DNA from: Bacteroidia bacterium
Lineage (GTDB): Bacteria; Bacteroidota; Bacteroidia; Cytophagales; Cyclobacteriaceae
Direction of reading: 5' to 3'
NCBI GenBank assembly: GCA_030426345.1
Contig: JAUHYU010000009.1
Location: 1-64,000 of the forward strand
Length of the DNA stretch: 64,000 nucleotides
The notes below the pieces were generated by a model. It was not told where the DNA came from, did no database searches, and worked only from the letters and a program-made list of their open reading frames with translations. The position numbers and the translations under genes are program-made. Positions 49,613 to 58,861 of the stretch are shown here, in pieces (the first letter of the stretch is position 1; each line of letters begins with the position of its first letter).

Positions 49613-50791
49613 ATGTTGCATGAGCTTCTGCTACCGGAAGTAAGAAAATTTATAAAGGATCATCAGAACGATGATCCTTTTTTGCTTTCGCTAAAAGGCA
49701 AAAAAAGCCCTGATTTTCCATGGAAAGAAGCCATCGAGCAAATCCAATCTTTGCAGAAGGCGAAAAATAAGCTACCACTTTGGTATCAAACAGAAGGAAT
49801 TATTTGGCCTCCTCCGATTTCTGTGGAGCAGTCATCTTCTGAGCTCACAGCTAATTTCAAATCAGAATTAATCCAAGGAAATTCTATAGTTGACCTCACC
49901 GGAGGAGTGGGCGTGGATAGCACTTTTTTTGCCGAAAAAGCCTCGGAAATCCATTACGTAGAAGTAAATGAAAATTTGGCAGAACTGGCGAAACACAATT
50001 TCAAAATCCTTGACAAAACAAATATTACTGTCCACAATCAATCTGCTGAAACATTTCTTGCCCGGAATAAAAGGAAATTTGACACTATATTTTTAGACCC
50101 TTCCCGACGGGTTGAAGATCGCAAGGTTTTTAAGATTGAAGATTGTGTTCCAAATTTATACGAAGTTATTCCCAAGTGCTTGGAGTTTACAGATCAGGTA
50201 TTGGTCAAGCTTTCTCCGATGGTCGATTTGTCCTTGTTGATAAAGGATTTTTCTCCGGCAAAAATTTGGGTTGTATCTGTATCGAATGAGATAAAGGAAG
50301 TTTTGTGCCTCATAAAGCCTCAAAAATCCATGACCAGGATTTCTGCCGTTGAACTCAAAAATCATGGAAAAATTATGGCTTTTGAGTTTGACTCGGAGGA
50401 AGAGGCCCTAGCCCAAAATGAATATTCGTTCCCACTAAAATACATCTATGAACCTTCTTCGGCATTGCTCAAAACCGGGACGTTTAAATTGATCGGGCAA
50501 AGATTCCGTTTGAAGAAGCTGCATCAACACTCACACCTTTATACTTCTGATGAAAAAGCCCTCAATTTCCATGGGCGCACTTATCTTTTGAAGGCCCAGA
50601 TAAAGGCAGATAAAAAATTCATAGCACAGATTGTTCCCGATAAAAAAATCAATGTCGTGACCCGTAATTATCCGTTAACCACAGAACAGATAAAAAAGAA
50701 GTTTGGGCTAAAAGACGGTGGGAAAGATTTTTTGATCGGTACTACATTGATGGATGACAAGAAGGCTTTGCTTTGGTGCGAAAAAATTTAG
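49613..50791 (+). CDS. Class I SAM-dependent methyltransferase (THUMP-like C-terminal domain)
   Basis: IVDLTGGVGVDSTFFAEKA, IFLDPSRRVEDRKVFKIEDC, VLVKLSPMVD. Confidence 0.88.
   Translation: MLHELLLPEVRKFIKDHQNDDPFLLSLKGKKSPDFPWKEAIEQIQSLQKAKNKLPLWYQTEGIIWPPPISVEQSSSELTANFKSELIQGNSIVDLTGGVGVDSTFFAEKASEIHYVEVNENLAELAKHNFKILDKTNITVHNQSAETFLARNKRKFDTIFLDPSRRVEDRKVFKIEDCVPNLYEVIPKCLEFTDQVLVKLSPMVDLSLLIKDFSPAKIWVVSVSNEIKEVLCLIKPQKSMTRISAVELKNHGKIMAFEFDSEEEALAQNEYSFPLKYIYEPSSALLKTGTFKLIGQRFRLKKLHQHSHLYTSDEKALNFHGRTYLLKAQIKADKKFIAQIVPDKKINVVTRNYPLTTEQIKKKFGLKDGGKDFLIGTTLMDDKKALLWCEKI
49702..49722 (-). repeat. Dispersed motif copy (in methyltransferase gene, copy 1)
   Basis: rc = CATGGAAAATCAGGGCTTTTT. 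Confidence 0.8.
49935..49955 (-). repeat. Dispersed motif copy (in methyltransferase gene, copy 2)
   Basis: rc = AATGGATTTCCGAGGCTTTTT. Confidence 0.75.
50312..50332 (-). repeat. Dispersed motif copy (in methyltransferase gene, copy 3)
   Basis: rc = CATGGATTTTTGAGGCTTTAT. Confidence 0.85.
50553..50573 (-). repeat. Dispersed motif copy (in methyltransferase gene, copy 4)
   Basis: rc = CATGGAAATTGAGGGCTTTTT. Confidence 0.8.
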
Positions 50792-50796
50792 GGCTA

Positions 50797-50985
50797 TTAC
50801 CCAACCATAACCATTACCAAGCTCAGTAAGAGTGTGATTGTTCCATAATACCTCAAAACCATAAGGCGATTTTGTATGTCGAGAAACCATAGTACCCACC
50901 ATGGCCTGATCATGCCCAATATGGTGATCGGCAGGAATATCCAAAAAAGAATTTTAATAAAAAGTATCATAAAATCCATGACCAA
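50797..50985 (-). CDS. Small two-TM hypothetical membrane protein
   Basis: 62-aa ORF MVMDFMILFIKILFWIFLPITILGMIRPWWVLWF..; strongly hydrophobic, fills the gap between neighbours. Confidence 0.5.
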   Translation of the reverse strand: MVMDFMILFIKILFWIFLPITILGMIRPWWVLWFLDIQNRLMVLRYYGTITLLLSLVMVMVG

Positions 50986-51050
50986 ACTAATTTCGCGATG
51001 TTAACCTCGAATAATTTTGGCTAAGATAAATATGAATTAATTACTTATTT

Positions 51051-51554
51051 ATGAAAATAGGCTTGCTTTCTGACACGCATTCTTTTTTGGACGAGAAGAT
51101 ATTTGAGTATTTCAGTGAGGTGGATGAAATCTGGCATGCAGGAGATATTGGAAATGTGGAAGTCGCCGATCAGCTTGAAGCTTTCAAGCCTTTTAGAGCT
51201 GTTTATGGCAATATTGATGGAGGTGAGTTGCGGGTTAGGTATCCCGAAAACCAGGTATTTGTAATGGATGGCGTCTCTGTGTGGATGACCCATATCGGGG
51301 GTTTTCCGCCGAGATACAACCAAAGAACAAAACAAAATGTGATGAAATGGAATCCGAAATTATTTGTCTGTGGCCATTCGCACATTCTGAAGATTATGCC
51401 CGACACAAAACGTCCCGGATCAATTTGTATCAATCCCGGTGCGGCAGGAAAGCATGGGTTTCACCATGAAAAAACCATTGTAAGGTTTGAGATTGCCAAC
51501 GGAAGGCTGGACAACTTGGAAGTGGTCAAGCTTGGGAAAAGAGCAAAAATATAG
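51051..51554 (+). CDS. YfcE/MJ0936-type metallophosphoesterase
   Basis: KIGLLSDTHSFLDEKI, WHAGDIGN, VYGNIDGGELR, VCGHSHILKI, NPGAAG. Confidence 0.94.
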   Translation: MKIGLLSDTHSFLDEKIFEYFSEVDEIWHAGDIGNVEVADQLEAFKPFRAVYGNIDGGELRVRYPENQVFVMDGVSVWMTHIGGFPPRYNQRTKQNVMKWNPKLFVCGHSHILKIMPDTKRPGSICINPGAAGKHGFHHEKTIVRFEIANGRLDNLEVVKLGKRAKI

Positions 51555-51605
51555 GCCTGCCAGTTGGCAGACCTACTTTATACTTTAGTTCCGTAGAAGC
51601 TTTGC

Positions 51606-51863
51606 TTATTTGGATTTCTCCTTTTTGTCAGCTTTTTTCGCTGCTGGCTTTTTTTCTTTGGCTTCTGCCTTTGGAGTCTCTTTTACAGGAGCTTCCTTTT
51701 TAGCAGCCGGTTCTGCTTTCTTTTTGGCAAATTCTTCTTTGATTTGCTCAATATCTACATTTTTGATCACAGGGGTGCTTGTCAGCCTTTTTATTGCTGC
51801 CACTCTCCTTTTAGAGACGGTCCTGTTTTTCTTTGCTTTTCTTACTAGTCTAGTAACTGCCAT
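51606..51863 (-). CDS. Lys/Ala-rich low-complexity basic protein
   Basis: 85-aa ORF MAVTRLVRKAKKNRTVSKRRVAAIKRL... with (K/A/E/P) tail; minus-strand TATCTTTG (TAnnTTTG) at 51889-51896 upstream. Confidence 0.65.
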   Translation of the reverse strand: MAVTRLVRKAKKNRTVSKRRVAAIKRLTSTPVIKNVDIEQIKEEFAKKKAEPAAKKEAPVKETPKAEAKEKKPAAKKADKKEKSK

Positions 51864-52030
51864 TTTTCCTTAAATTTCAAACGAGCGGCAAAGATATATT
51901 TTTTCTTCGTCATTCCGAATTCTTTTTCCACTAATCTGTATGTTAATGGCAAATTTCAGAGATATATTTTTGAAAACCGCATTGGAAAAATAATTCTCGA
52001 TAAATTTGGCGTTTATTTTATAAAAGACGT

Positions 52031-52702
52031 GTGAACAAAATTTTCCTTTTTTCGCTATTGTTGTTTATCTCATGTGCTGAGGGGCTAGCTCAATTTCACA
52101 TTGGCATTCAGGGTGGTGGCAACCTTTCTACCATGGATTTTACCAATAATCAGGATTATAGATTCACAGAAGTGAACTATACGCAGGGATTTATTGGTGG
52201 TGTGGTTTTTCAGTATTTGGGAGAAAAGCACGCCGGGATTCAAGCCGAAATGAGTTTTTCCCAAAAAGGATGGAGCGAGAATGACACTATCGGGGAAAAC
52301 AACCTAAAATACAAAACAAGAGTCAATTATGCAGAGCTGGCTATTCTGACCCATGTAAATATGGGTGGAGGAAAGTTGCGCGGATTGCTGAATTTGGGTC
52401 CATACGTTGCCTATGCCCTTTCAGGAACAAATTCTGTAAAGGACATGAATACCCAATCGGAATCTTCCTCTGATTACGTGTTTGATGACGAAGCTGACAA
52501 CAGGTTGGACTTTGGCCTGTTGGCAGGAGGTGGGTTTGAGTATCGGCTTGCTTTTGGCAAACTAGCCGTTGAAGCCAGATATACACTTGGATTGGGTGAT
52601 TTGAATAAAATAAAAGTGCGCAAATCCGAAGTCTCACAGTTTAGGGTCATTGGCGTTATAGCTCGGCTAACCGTCCCGTTGGGCAAGCAACCCCAGGATT
52701 AA
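52031..52702 (+). CDS. Outer membrane beta-barrel (PorT-family-like) protein
   Basis: Signal peptide; FHIGIQGGGNLSTMDFTNN, GFIGGVVFQYLGEKHAGIQAEMSFSQKGW. Confidence 0.8.
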   Translation: MNKIFLFSLLLFISCAEGLAQFHIGIQGGGNLSTMDFTNNQDYRFTEVNYTQGFIGGVVFQYLGEKHAGIQAEMSFSQKGWSENDTIGENNLKYKTRVNYAELAILTHVNMGGGKLRGLLNLGPYVAYALSGTNSVKDMNTQSESSSDYVFDDEADNRLDFGLLAGGGFEYRLAFGKLAVEARYTLGLGDLNKIKVRKSEVSQFRVIGVIARLTVPLGKQPQD

Positions 52703-53856
52703 ACCCAAAACAAATCACTGATGATTTCGTCGGCTACAAATTTTCCTTTTTTGGTTAGAAAAACATGTCGGTCTTTAATCTCGACGTATCCCTTTTTTGA
52801 CAATTCAGATAGTTTTTCGCCCTGCTCACCAAGTAGATCATATTGATATAAATCATATAATTTGGCCAAGTCGCATCCCCAAATGGTGCGCAGGGAGGTA
52901 AGCATAAACTCGTTGACAAAATCTTTTTGAGACAAATCTTCCTTTTCAAATGGTACCGATCCGGATTCTATGGATTTCATATATCCATGGTTATTTGATG
53001 TATTTGCCTGACGGTGTTGACCATCATAGGAATGAGCACCTGGGCCAATGCCCAAATAGGGAACATTCTTCCAATAGGATGTATTATGTTTGGCGTAATG
53101 TCCGTCGCAACAAAAGTTGGAAATTTCATATTGCTGGTAGCGGTTTTCTTCCAGCTTGGAAATAATCAAGTCAAATTGATCAGCGGAAATTTGGTCTGTC
53201 AAAGGTTTGAACTTGCCTTTTTTAAGCCAATTGCCAAAAACGGTTTTTTCCTCAATTGTCAGACTATAGGTAGAAACATGCTCAGGATGTAGCTTAAGTA
53301 CTTGGGCGATGTCCTTTTCCAGATCCCCCGGTTTTTGATTTGGAATAGAAAATATCAAATCGATAGATAGGTTTTCAAAACCTGCTTTCCTGGCGTTTTC
53401 TACACAATTTATGGCTTCGGAAGCATCATGCGCGCGATTGAGAAATTTCAAAGTAGCATCCTGGAAAGACTGGATGCCAATGCTAAGCCTATTGATTCCC
53501 ATGGATTTTAGGCACTTTAATTTGTCCAAAGACAGATCATCGGGGTTTGCCTCTAGCGTGATCTCGGGCGAATTATCGATGCCATAAATATCATTCATGG
53601 ATTTTATGAGCTTTTCCAGCTCATTGGCAGACAGCATGGACGGAGTTCCTCCACCGAAATAAATGGTTTCGATCGGCACTCCTTTCAGATAGGATTTTTG
53701 CAGTTCCAATTCCATGCAAATGGCATCGACCATCTGTGCCCGGTAGCTGGTGTTGGTGCTGAAATGAAAATCGCAGTAGTAGCACGCCTGCTTACAAAAT
53801 GGAATATGAATATAAAGACCTGCCAAAATAGAATTAATTTTGGTGCAAGTTATCAA
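52699..53856 (-). CDS. hemW: Radical SAM family heme chaperone HemW
   Basis: GLYIHIPFCKQACYYCDFHF, YFGGGTPSML, INRLSIGIQSFQDATLKFLNRAHD. Confidence 0.95.
   Translation of the reverse strand: MITCTKINSILAGLYIHIPFCKQACYYCDFHFSTNTSYRAQMVDAICMELELQKSYLKGVPIETIYFGGGTPSMLSANELEKLIKSMNDIYGIDNSPEITLEANPDDLSLDKLKCLKSMGINRLSIGIQSFQDATLKFLNRAHDASEAINCVENARKAGFENLSIDLIFSIPNQKPGDLEKDIAQVLKLHPEHVSTYSLTIEEKTVFGNWLKKGKFKPLTDQISADQFDLIISKLEENRYQQYEISNFCCDGHYAKHNTSYWKNVPYLGIGPGAHSYDGQHRQANTSNNHGYMKSIESGSVPFEKEDLSQKDFVNEFMLTSLRTIWGCDLAKLYDLYQYDLLGEQGEKLSELSKKGYVEIKDRHVFLTKKGKFVADEIISDLFWV
53596..53616 (+). repeat. Dispersed motif copy (in hemW)
   Basis: CATGGATTTTATGAGCTTTTC. Confidence 0.6.
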
Positions 53857-53865
53857 GAATTAATT

Positions 53866-55608
53866 TTGAGCATCAAGTCAGCGATATTTTCCTTGTCATT
53901 ATTTTTTCTGTGCGGAGCGGGCATTGCCCAACCTGTGCTGGAGACCTCCTTCTATTATTATAATAGTGAAACCGAAAAAAAGCATGTTTTTTCCATGGAA
54001 AAACAGCAAGTTGACTCGCTGTTACTTGACAAAGCCATCAATCAACGGTTGCAACAATTGTATGAAAAAGGCTATTTGGGAGCTATGGAAGAACTTATCT
54101 TCACGGAGATTGGCAAAGCAGATGTGTTTTTTTATACCAATGAAATTTTTGCCACGGGCAAACTCTCAGTTGGAAATGTAGATGAGGAGATCATTAATAA
54201 GATCGGGTTTAGTTCTACTAGTTTTAATGAAAGGCCATTTTCGCATCAGCGTGTTGTTCGTTTGCTTCAGTCAATTTTGGATTATGCGGAAAATAGCGGA
54301 TACCCTTTTGCTTCGATCAAATTGGATTCAATTTCCATTATTGAAAATACCATCAATGCCGAATTAGATTACCAAAGCGGGCCGATGATTGTTTTCGATT
54401 CGCTGGTCATCAGTGGTAGCAGCACTGTAAAATCGAGTTACTTGATGGCGTATCTGGGCCTGTATAAGGACAAGCCCTATGAAGAAAAGCTGATAGAAGG
54501 GATTGCTGCCAAAATGCAATTGCTGCCATTTGTAGAGTTGGCAGAAAACCCTGAAATATCCATTGTAGAGGAGAAATGCATCGTACACTTAAACCTGACA
54601 AAAAAGGATGCCAGTTCTATGGATGGGATTTTAGGTATTTTGCCCAATCAAAAACAAGGCAACGGAATGTTGATCACGGGACAGGTAAATTTAGATTTGA
54701 AAAATCTATTTGCTTCTGGTAAAAACCTGGCCTTAGAGTGGCAAGGATATGATGCCAAATCACAGTTGCTGAATGTGCTCTATTTCCATCCAAATCTTTT
54801 CAAAACTCCATTAAATGTAGAAGGGGGCTTTGATTTGTTGAAGCAAGACACCACATTTCTCCAGCGCGAATTTGATGTGGAGTTGTCTCTGATCGCTAAA
54901 AACAGTGGTCATTTAGGATTTCGAACTGAATTCATATCGTCGAGATTAATTAGCACCGCCGATTTAGAAAATATTGTAGAATTACCGGAAAACACGGATT
55001 ATAATTTAAACTACTACGGGTTGAATTACCGCCTCAGAAGGTACGATAATATTAATTTTCCCTCACGAGGATATGGTTTGAAGATGAATGGCTCCGTTGG
55101 CCAGAAAAAAATCATCCAAAATCCATCACTCAGCCAGGAGGTTTATCAAGATGTAGATTTCAACTCTGTACAATATAAATGGACCGGTGAATTAGATAGC
55201 TTTTTTCCAGTTTATAGAAACATCCTTTTAAGAGCAGAATTGAGTGGCGGCTATCTTCAAGGGAATAAACTTTTTATGAGTGATTTATTCAGAATTGGTG
55301 GGCTGCGTACTTTGCGGGGATTTGCAGAAAATCATTTCTATACCTCAAAATATGGAGTTGCAACAGTAGAATTTCGAGCATTGTTTTCCAACGAAACATA
55401 TTTCATGCTATTTTATGATCAAGGGGCTTTGTCGGGAGATGAATTTTCAGATGGCAAAGTGCAATATCCATTCGGTACAGGTGCCGGATTTAGCTTCGCC
55501 ACCAATGCCGGGGTTTTTAATTTTGTCTTGGCAATGGGAAAATCAAAGTCACAACCATTTGGCTTTGATCATGCAAAAATCCATTTTGGCTATGTAAGTC
55601 GCTTTTGA
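53866..55608 (+). CDS. BamA/TamA-family (Omp85) outer membrane protein; probable TTG start at 53866 (ORF-track start 53698 overlaps hemW)
   Basis: POTRA-like N-terminus, barrel with LFRIGGLRTLRGFAENHFYTSKYGVATVEFR; TAATTTTG -7-like element at 53835-53842. Confidence 0.8.
   Translation: MSIKSAIFSLSLFFLCGAGIAQPVLETSFYYYNSETEKKHVFSMEKQQVDSLLLDKAINQRLQQLYEKGYLGAMEELIFTEIGKADVFFYTNEIFATGKLSVGNVDEEIINKIGFSSTSFNERPFSHQRVVRLLQSILDYAENSGYPFASIKLDSISIIENTINAELDYQSGPMIVFDSLVISGSSTVKSSYLMAYLGLYKDKPYEEKLIEGIAAKMQLLPFVELAENPEISIVEEKCIVHLNLTKKDASSMDGILGILPNQKQGNGMLITGQVNLDLKNLFASGKNLALEWQGYDAKSQLLNVLYFHPNLFKTPLNVEGGFDLLKQDTTFLQREFDVELSLIAKNSGHLGFRTEFISSRLISTADLENIVELPENTDYNLNYYGLNYRLRRYDNINFPSRGYGLKMNGSVGQKKIIQNPSLSQEVYQDVDFNSVQYKWTGELDSFFPVYRNILLRAELSGGYLQGNKLFMSDLFRIGGLRTLRGFAENHFYTSKYGVATVEFRALFSNETYFMLFYDQGALSGDEFSDGKVQYPFGTGAGFSFATNAGVFNFVLAMGKSKSQPFGFDHAKIHFGYVSRF
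53977..53997 (-). repeat. Dispersed motif copy (in Omp85-family gene)
   Basis: rc = CATGGAAAAAACATGCTTTTT. Confidence 0.6.
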
Positions 55609-55670
55609 TTTTTATGTTAAAATTAATGGATTTAACCTGTATTTTTACATCATCAATACCGTAGGATAAT

Positions 55671-56801
55671 TTGAAATACTATATTCCCTTTTTAGCACTC
55701 CTGATGTTTGTCAATGGCTTTGTTGCCTTTGGACAGTCCGGAAAAAATTTTATTGCCAAAGAAGATTTAAGGCTAAATTGGTTTTATTTCGATGAGGGAG
55801 AAGATGTAATGTTGCCATTTCTTGACAATGGAAATCACTCACCCAATGCTATACATTTCTCCTTGCCTAGGGACTTTGCGAGGAAAACATATCTTATGAT
55901 AGATGTCCCTTCACACACCAGTTTGTTTTTGTCCAATAAGTTTGTGCGGTATTTTGATGAGAACAAAATATGCTATTTTTCCATGGATAGCCTGAATGCA
56001 GTGATTAACAACCAATCTCCACAGCTAACACTCTATAATCGGCATGATTTTGAAGTCCCTGTCGAAATAAAGATTGGCTTTTTGCACAATACGATTGAGG
56101 GGTCACTTGATATAAATCCCATTGCCCATCGTGACATTGATGACAAGGCAGATTATTATAAATTAATTATTTTGATTTTGATCGCCTTTTTTACAATTGT
56201 TCGCACGTTGTTTCCCCAAGAGCTGTTCGATTTTTTGAGTTTCCAATATCTGTTTACGTTTCGATATACAGATACATTACAGGCTAAATATAGATCACTT
56301 ACCAAATCGCAATCTCTGGTGATTGTTTTTCAGGCAGCTCTTTTAGCGGCTATTTTGATTATTGTTTTAAATTATTTTGGAGGCTCATGGAGTCACCTCT
56401 ATTTTATCAGTAGCAACCCGCTGCTGGGTTGGTTCGTGATCTTTGGAATCATTCTCGTGCTTATCATATTGAAATACGTGTTGATAAGTTTCATAAGCTT
56501 TCTTTTTGGCATAGCAGATAGGATAAATTTTTATTTCATCGAGTATTTAAGAATGACCATGGTTTTTTACTTTATTCTTTTTGTGGTTTTGAGTTATGTC
56601 GTGATCAACAAATTTTATCTGGTACAATACCTAACCAATGGCCTAATAATCGCAGCTATTATTTTTAATATCATCAGGATGGTTCTGCTTTATTTTAAAC
56701 TTCGGCGAACCATATCTATAAAAAGTTTACATTTATTTTCTTACCTTTGCACGATAGAACTGATCCCTATCATGATAGGGATTAACTTTTTTGTAAAATA
56801 G
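55671..56801 (+). CDS. DUF4271 domain-containing membrane protein
   Basis: Signal peptide, polytopic C-terminal half, adjacent to hemD. Confidence 0.8.
   Translation: MKYYIPFLALLMFVNGFVAFGQSGKNFIAKEDLRLNWFYFDEGEDVMLPFLDNGNHSPNAIHFSLPRDFARKTYLMIDVPSHTSLFLSNKFVRYFDENKICYFSMDSLNAVINNQSPQLTLYNRHDFEVPVEIKIGFLHNTIEGSLDINPIAHRDIDDKADYYKLIILILIAFFTIVRTLFPQELFDFLSFQYLFTFRYTDTLQAKYRSLTKSQSLVIVFQAALLAAILIIVLNYFGGSWSHLYFISSNPLLGWFVIFGIILVLIILKYVLISFISFLFGIADRINFYFIEYLRMTMVFYFILFVVLSYVVINKFYLVQYLTNGLIIAAIIFNIIRMVLLYFKLRRTISIKSLHLFSYLCTIELIPIMIGINFFVK
56742..56749 (+). promoter_or_regulatory. TAnnTTTG -7 element, candidate internal promoter for hemD
   Basis: TACCTTTG exact match; no clear TTTG -33 box seen. 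Confidence 0.4.
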
Positions 56802-56837
56802 ACAGGCCGCAGAGAACATTTATAACGTTACGCTACA

Positions 56838-57605
56838 ATGATTGATAAGAGCAGACTGGAAAAAGTAAAAAGCATATTGGTATCGCAACCCAAGCCCAGT
56901 GCAGAAGATTCCCCTTACCATCAACTTGCAGAAAAATACGGCATCAAAGTAGATTTCAGGCAATTTATTAGTATTGAGCCTGTTAACTTGAAAGAGTTTA
57001 GAAAGCAAAAGATTGATGTTTTAGCGCATACCGCAGTCATATTTACAAGCAGGAATGCGGTGGATCATTATTTTGAGCTGTGCAAAGAGATGAAGGTCGA
57101 AATGCCATCGGACATGAAATACTTTTGTATTTCGGATCAAACGGCAAATTATCTTCAGAAATATATTGTTATAAGAAAGAGAAAAATTTTTACCGGCTCA
57201 AAAACCGCGCAAGATTTAATTGAAATACTTAAAAAACACAAAAACGAAAAATACGTTTTCCCATGTTCGGATATTCGCAAGAATGACATTCCTGATTTCT
57301 TAACAGAAAATGGATACGAATTTAGTGAGGCGATAATATACAAAACCGTAGCGAGCGATTTGTCTGATTTGGCAGATGTAAACTATGATGTTATAGCTTT
57401 CTTTAGTCCTTCAGGTATCAACTCACTGTTTGTAAATTTCCCAGATTTCAAACAAAACAAGACTCGAATAGCTGCTTTTGGCCCCACGACCGCACAGGCC
57501 GTAAGGGACGCAGGATTGATCTTGGACATTGAAGCACCAATGCCTAACGCACCTTCAATGACTGGAGCTATTGAGGTTTACATCAAAGAATCCAATAAAA
57601 AATAG
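56838..57605 (+). CDS. hemD: Uroporphyrinogen-III synthase
   Basis: AVIFTSRNAVDHYFELC, FFSPSGINSLFVNFPDF, IAAFGPTTAQAVRDAGL. Confidence 0.9.
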   Translation: MIDKSRLEKVKSILVSQPKPSAEDSPYHQLAEKYGIKVDFRQFISIEPVNLKEFRKQKIDVLAHTAVIFTSRNAVDHYFELCKEMKVEMPSDMKYFCISDQTANYLQKYIVIRKRKIFTGSKTAQDLIEILKKHKNEKYVFPCSDIRKNDIPDFLTENGYEFSEAIIYKTVASDLSDLADVNYDVIAFFSPSGINSLFVNFPDFKQNKTRIAAFGPTTAQAVRDAGLILDIEAPMPNAPSMTGAIEVYIKESNKK

Positions 57606-57723
57606 GGCAAGCGAAAAAGGACAAATATCTGTTTTTTTACAACAAATTTTCAAATATTACATTCTGTAATAAAATGTGATTATTCGTTATTTTTCATAAA
57701 TTTAAATCCCTAATGTTGTAACT

Positions 57724-58683
57724 ATGTTTGTATCAGGGAGAAAAATTCTTGCACTTATAGTTTTACTTACGGTTGTGAAGCCTGTACTTGGTCAACAAGA
57801 TGCGCAATTTTCGCAGTACATGTTTAATGACTTGTATAACAATCCGGCTTATTCTGGAGTGATGGGAGTTACCAATCTGACTATGTTATATAGATCACAA
57901 TGGTTGGGGTACGATGGTACTTTCGATCAGGGAGGAGCACCAAATACTTTTTTGGCTAGTTTCAATGCCCCGATATTCAGACTCAATAGTGGTGCAGGAT
58001 TTTATTTTATCAATGACAATATTGGCCCACAAAATAATATGCAATTTATGGGTTCTTATGCCTACCATCTTGGAGTTGGAAACGGAAAGTTAAGCTTTGG
58101 TATTAGGGCAGGTATATTTGGACAAACCATAGACGAATCAAAATACCGACCAGTAGATGAAAATGACAATTTGTTGCTGTTCGGTAAAGAAAGTCAATAC
58201 AGACCTGACATGGGTGTGGGAATATACTATAAGACAGAAAAATATTATGGCGGCGTGAGTTTGAACCATATAATCAAGTCTGAGTTCGATTTTGGAACGG
58301 ATGACCTAAGAAATTCCCTGGAAAATAATTTGATTGTTAACGGAGGTTATAACTATGAGTTAAATTATGATGTAATTCTTACACCATCGTTACTAGTTAA
58401 AACTGACTTTATATCATATTCTTTCGATATTAGCGTTGTGGGTACTTACCGCGAGAAGTTTTGGGGAGGGTTGTCGTATCGACAATCCGAAGCAATGGTC
58501 GCTCTAATGGGGGTAAATTTGTTAAAGGACAAGTCGCTCAAATTAGGGTACTCGCTAGATTATGTTATTCAGGCGCAAAAGGCGAAACAGGCAACATCTC
58601 ATGAGATACTCCTGAGTTATAATATGCCTGCTGTTTCCGGAGGGGGTAAAAAAATTATTCGTACTCCGAGATTCAGACATTAA
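57724..58683 (+). CDS. PorP/SprF family type IX secretion system membrane protein
   Basis: QDAQFSQYMFNDLYNNPAYSGVMGVTNLTMLYRSQW; directly upstream of gldK. Confidence 0.93.
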   Translation: MFVSGRKILALIVLLTVVKPVLGQQDAQFSQYMFNDLYNNPAYSGVMGVTNLTMLYRSQWLGYDGTFDQGGAPNTFLASFNAPIFRLNSGAGFYFINDNIGPQNNMQFMGSYAYHLGVGNGKLSFGIRAGIFGQTIDESKYRPVDENDNLLLFGKESQYRPDMGVGIYYKTEKYYGGVSLNHIIKSEFDFGTDDLRNSLENNLIVNGGYNYELNYDVILTPSLLVKTDFISYSFDISVVGTYREKFWGGLSYRQSEAMVALMGVNLLKDKSLKLGYSLDYVIQAQKAKQATSHEILLSYNMPAVSGGGKKIIRTPRFRH

Positions 58684-58861
58684 GAGATTGAAAAACTATT
58701 TAGGTAGTTAAAGAATAAATTTGTGAATAGAATGGGACGTTTCCTAGGTGGCTTGAGGTTTTGAGTCATAAAAAGAAATTAAGCATTCATGTAAGTAGTG
58801 TTATATTTTCGATTAATTATTAAACGTAAAGTTTTCTAATTTTAGGTTAAAACAAGGTGTT

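Noticed and set aside
53698-53865. N-terminal extension of the Omp85-family ORF overlapping hemW
   Set aside because: The overlap is antisense to conserved hemW N-terminus; signal peptide and TAnnTTTG element support a TTG start at 53866.
55965-55985. Motif-like AAAATATGCTATTTTTCCATG in the DUF4271 gene
   Set aside because: Spacing off by two and no T-run; within chance for AT-rich coding DNA.
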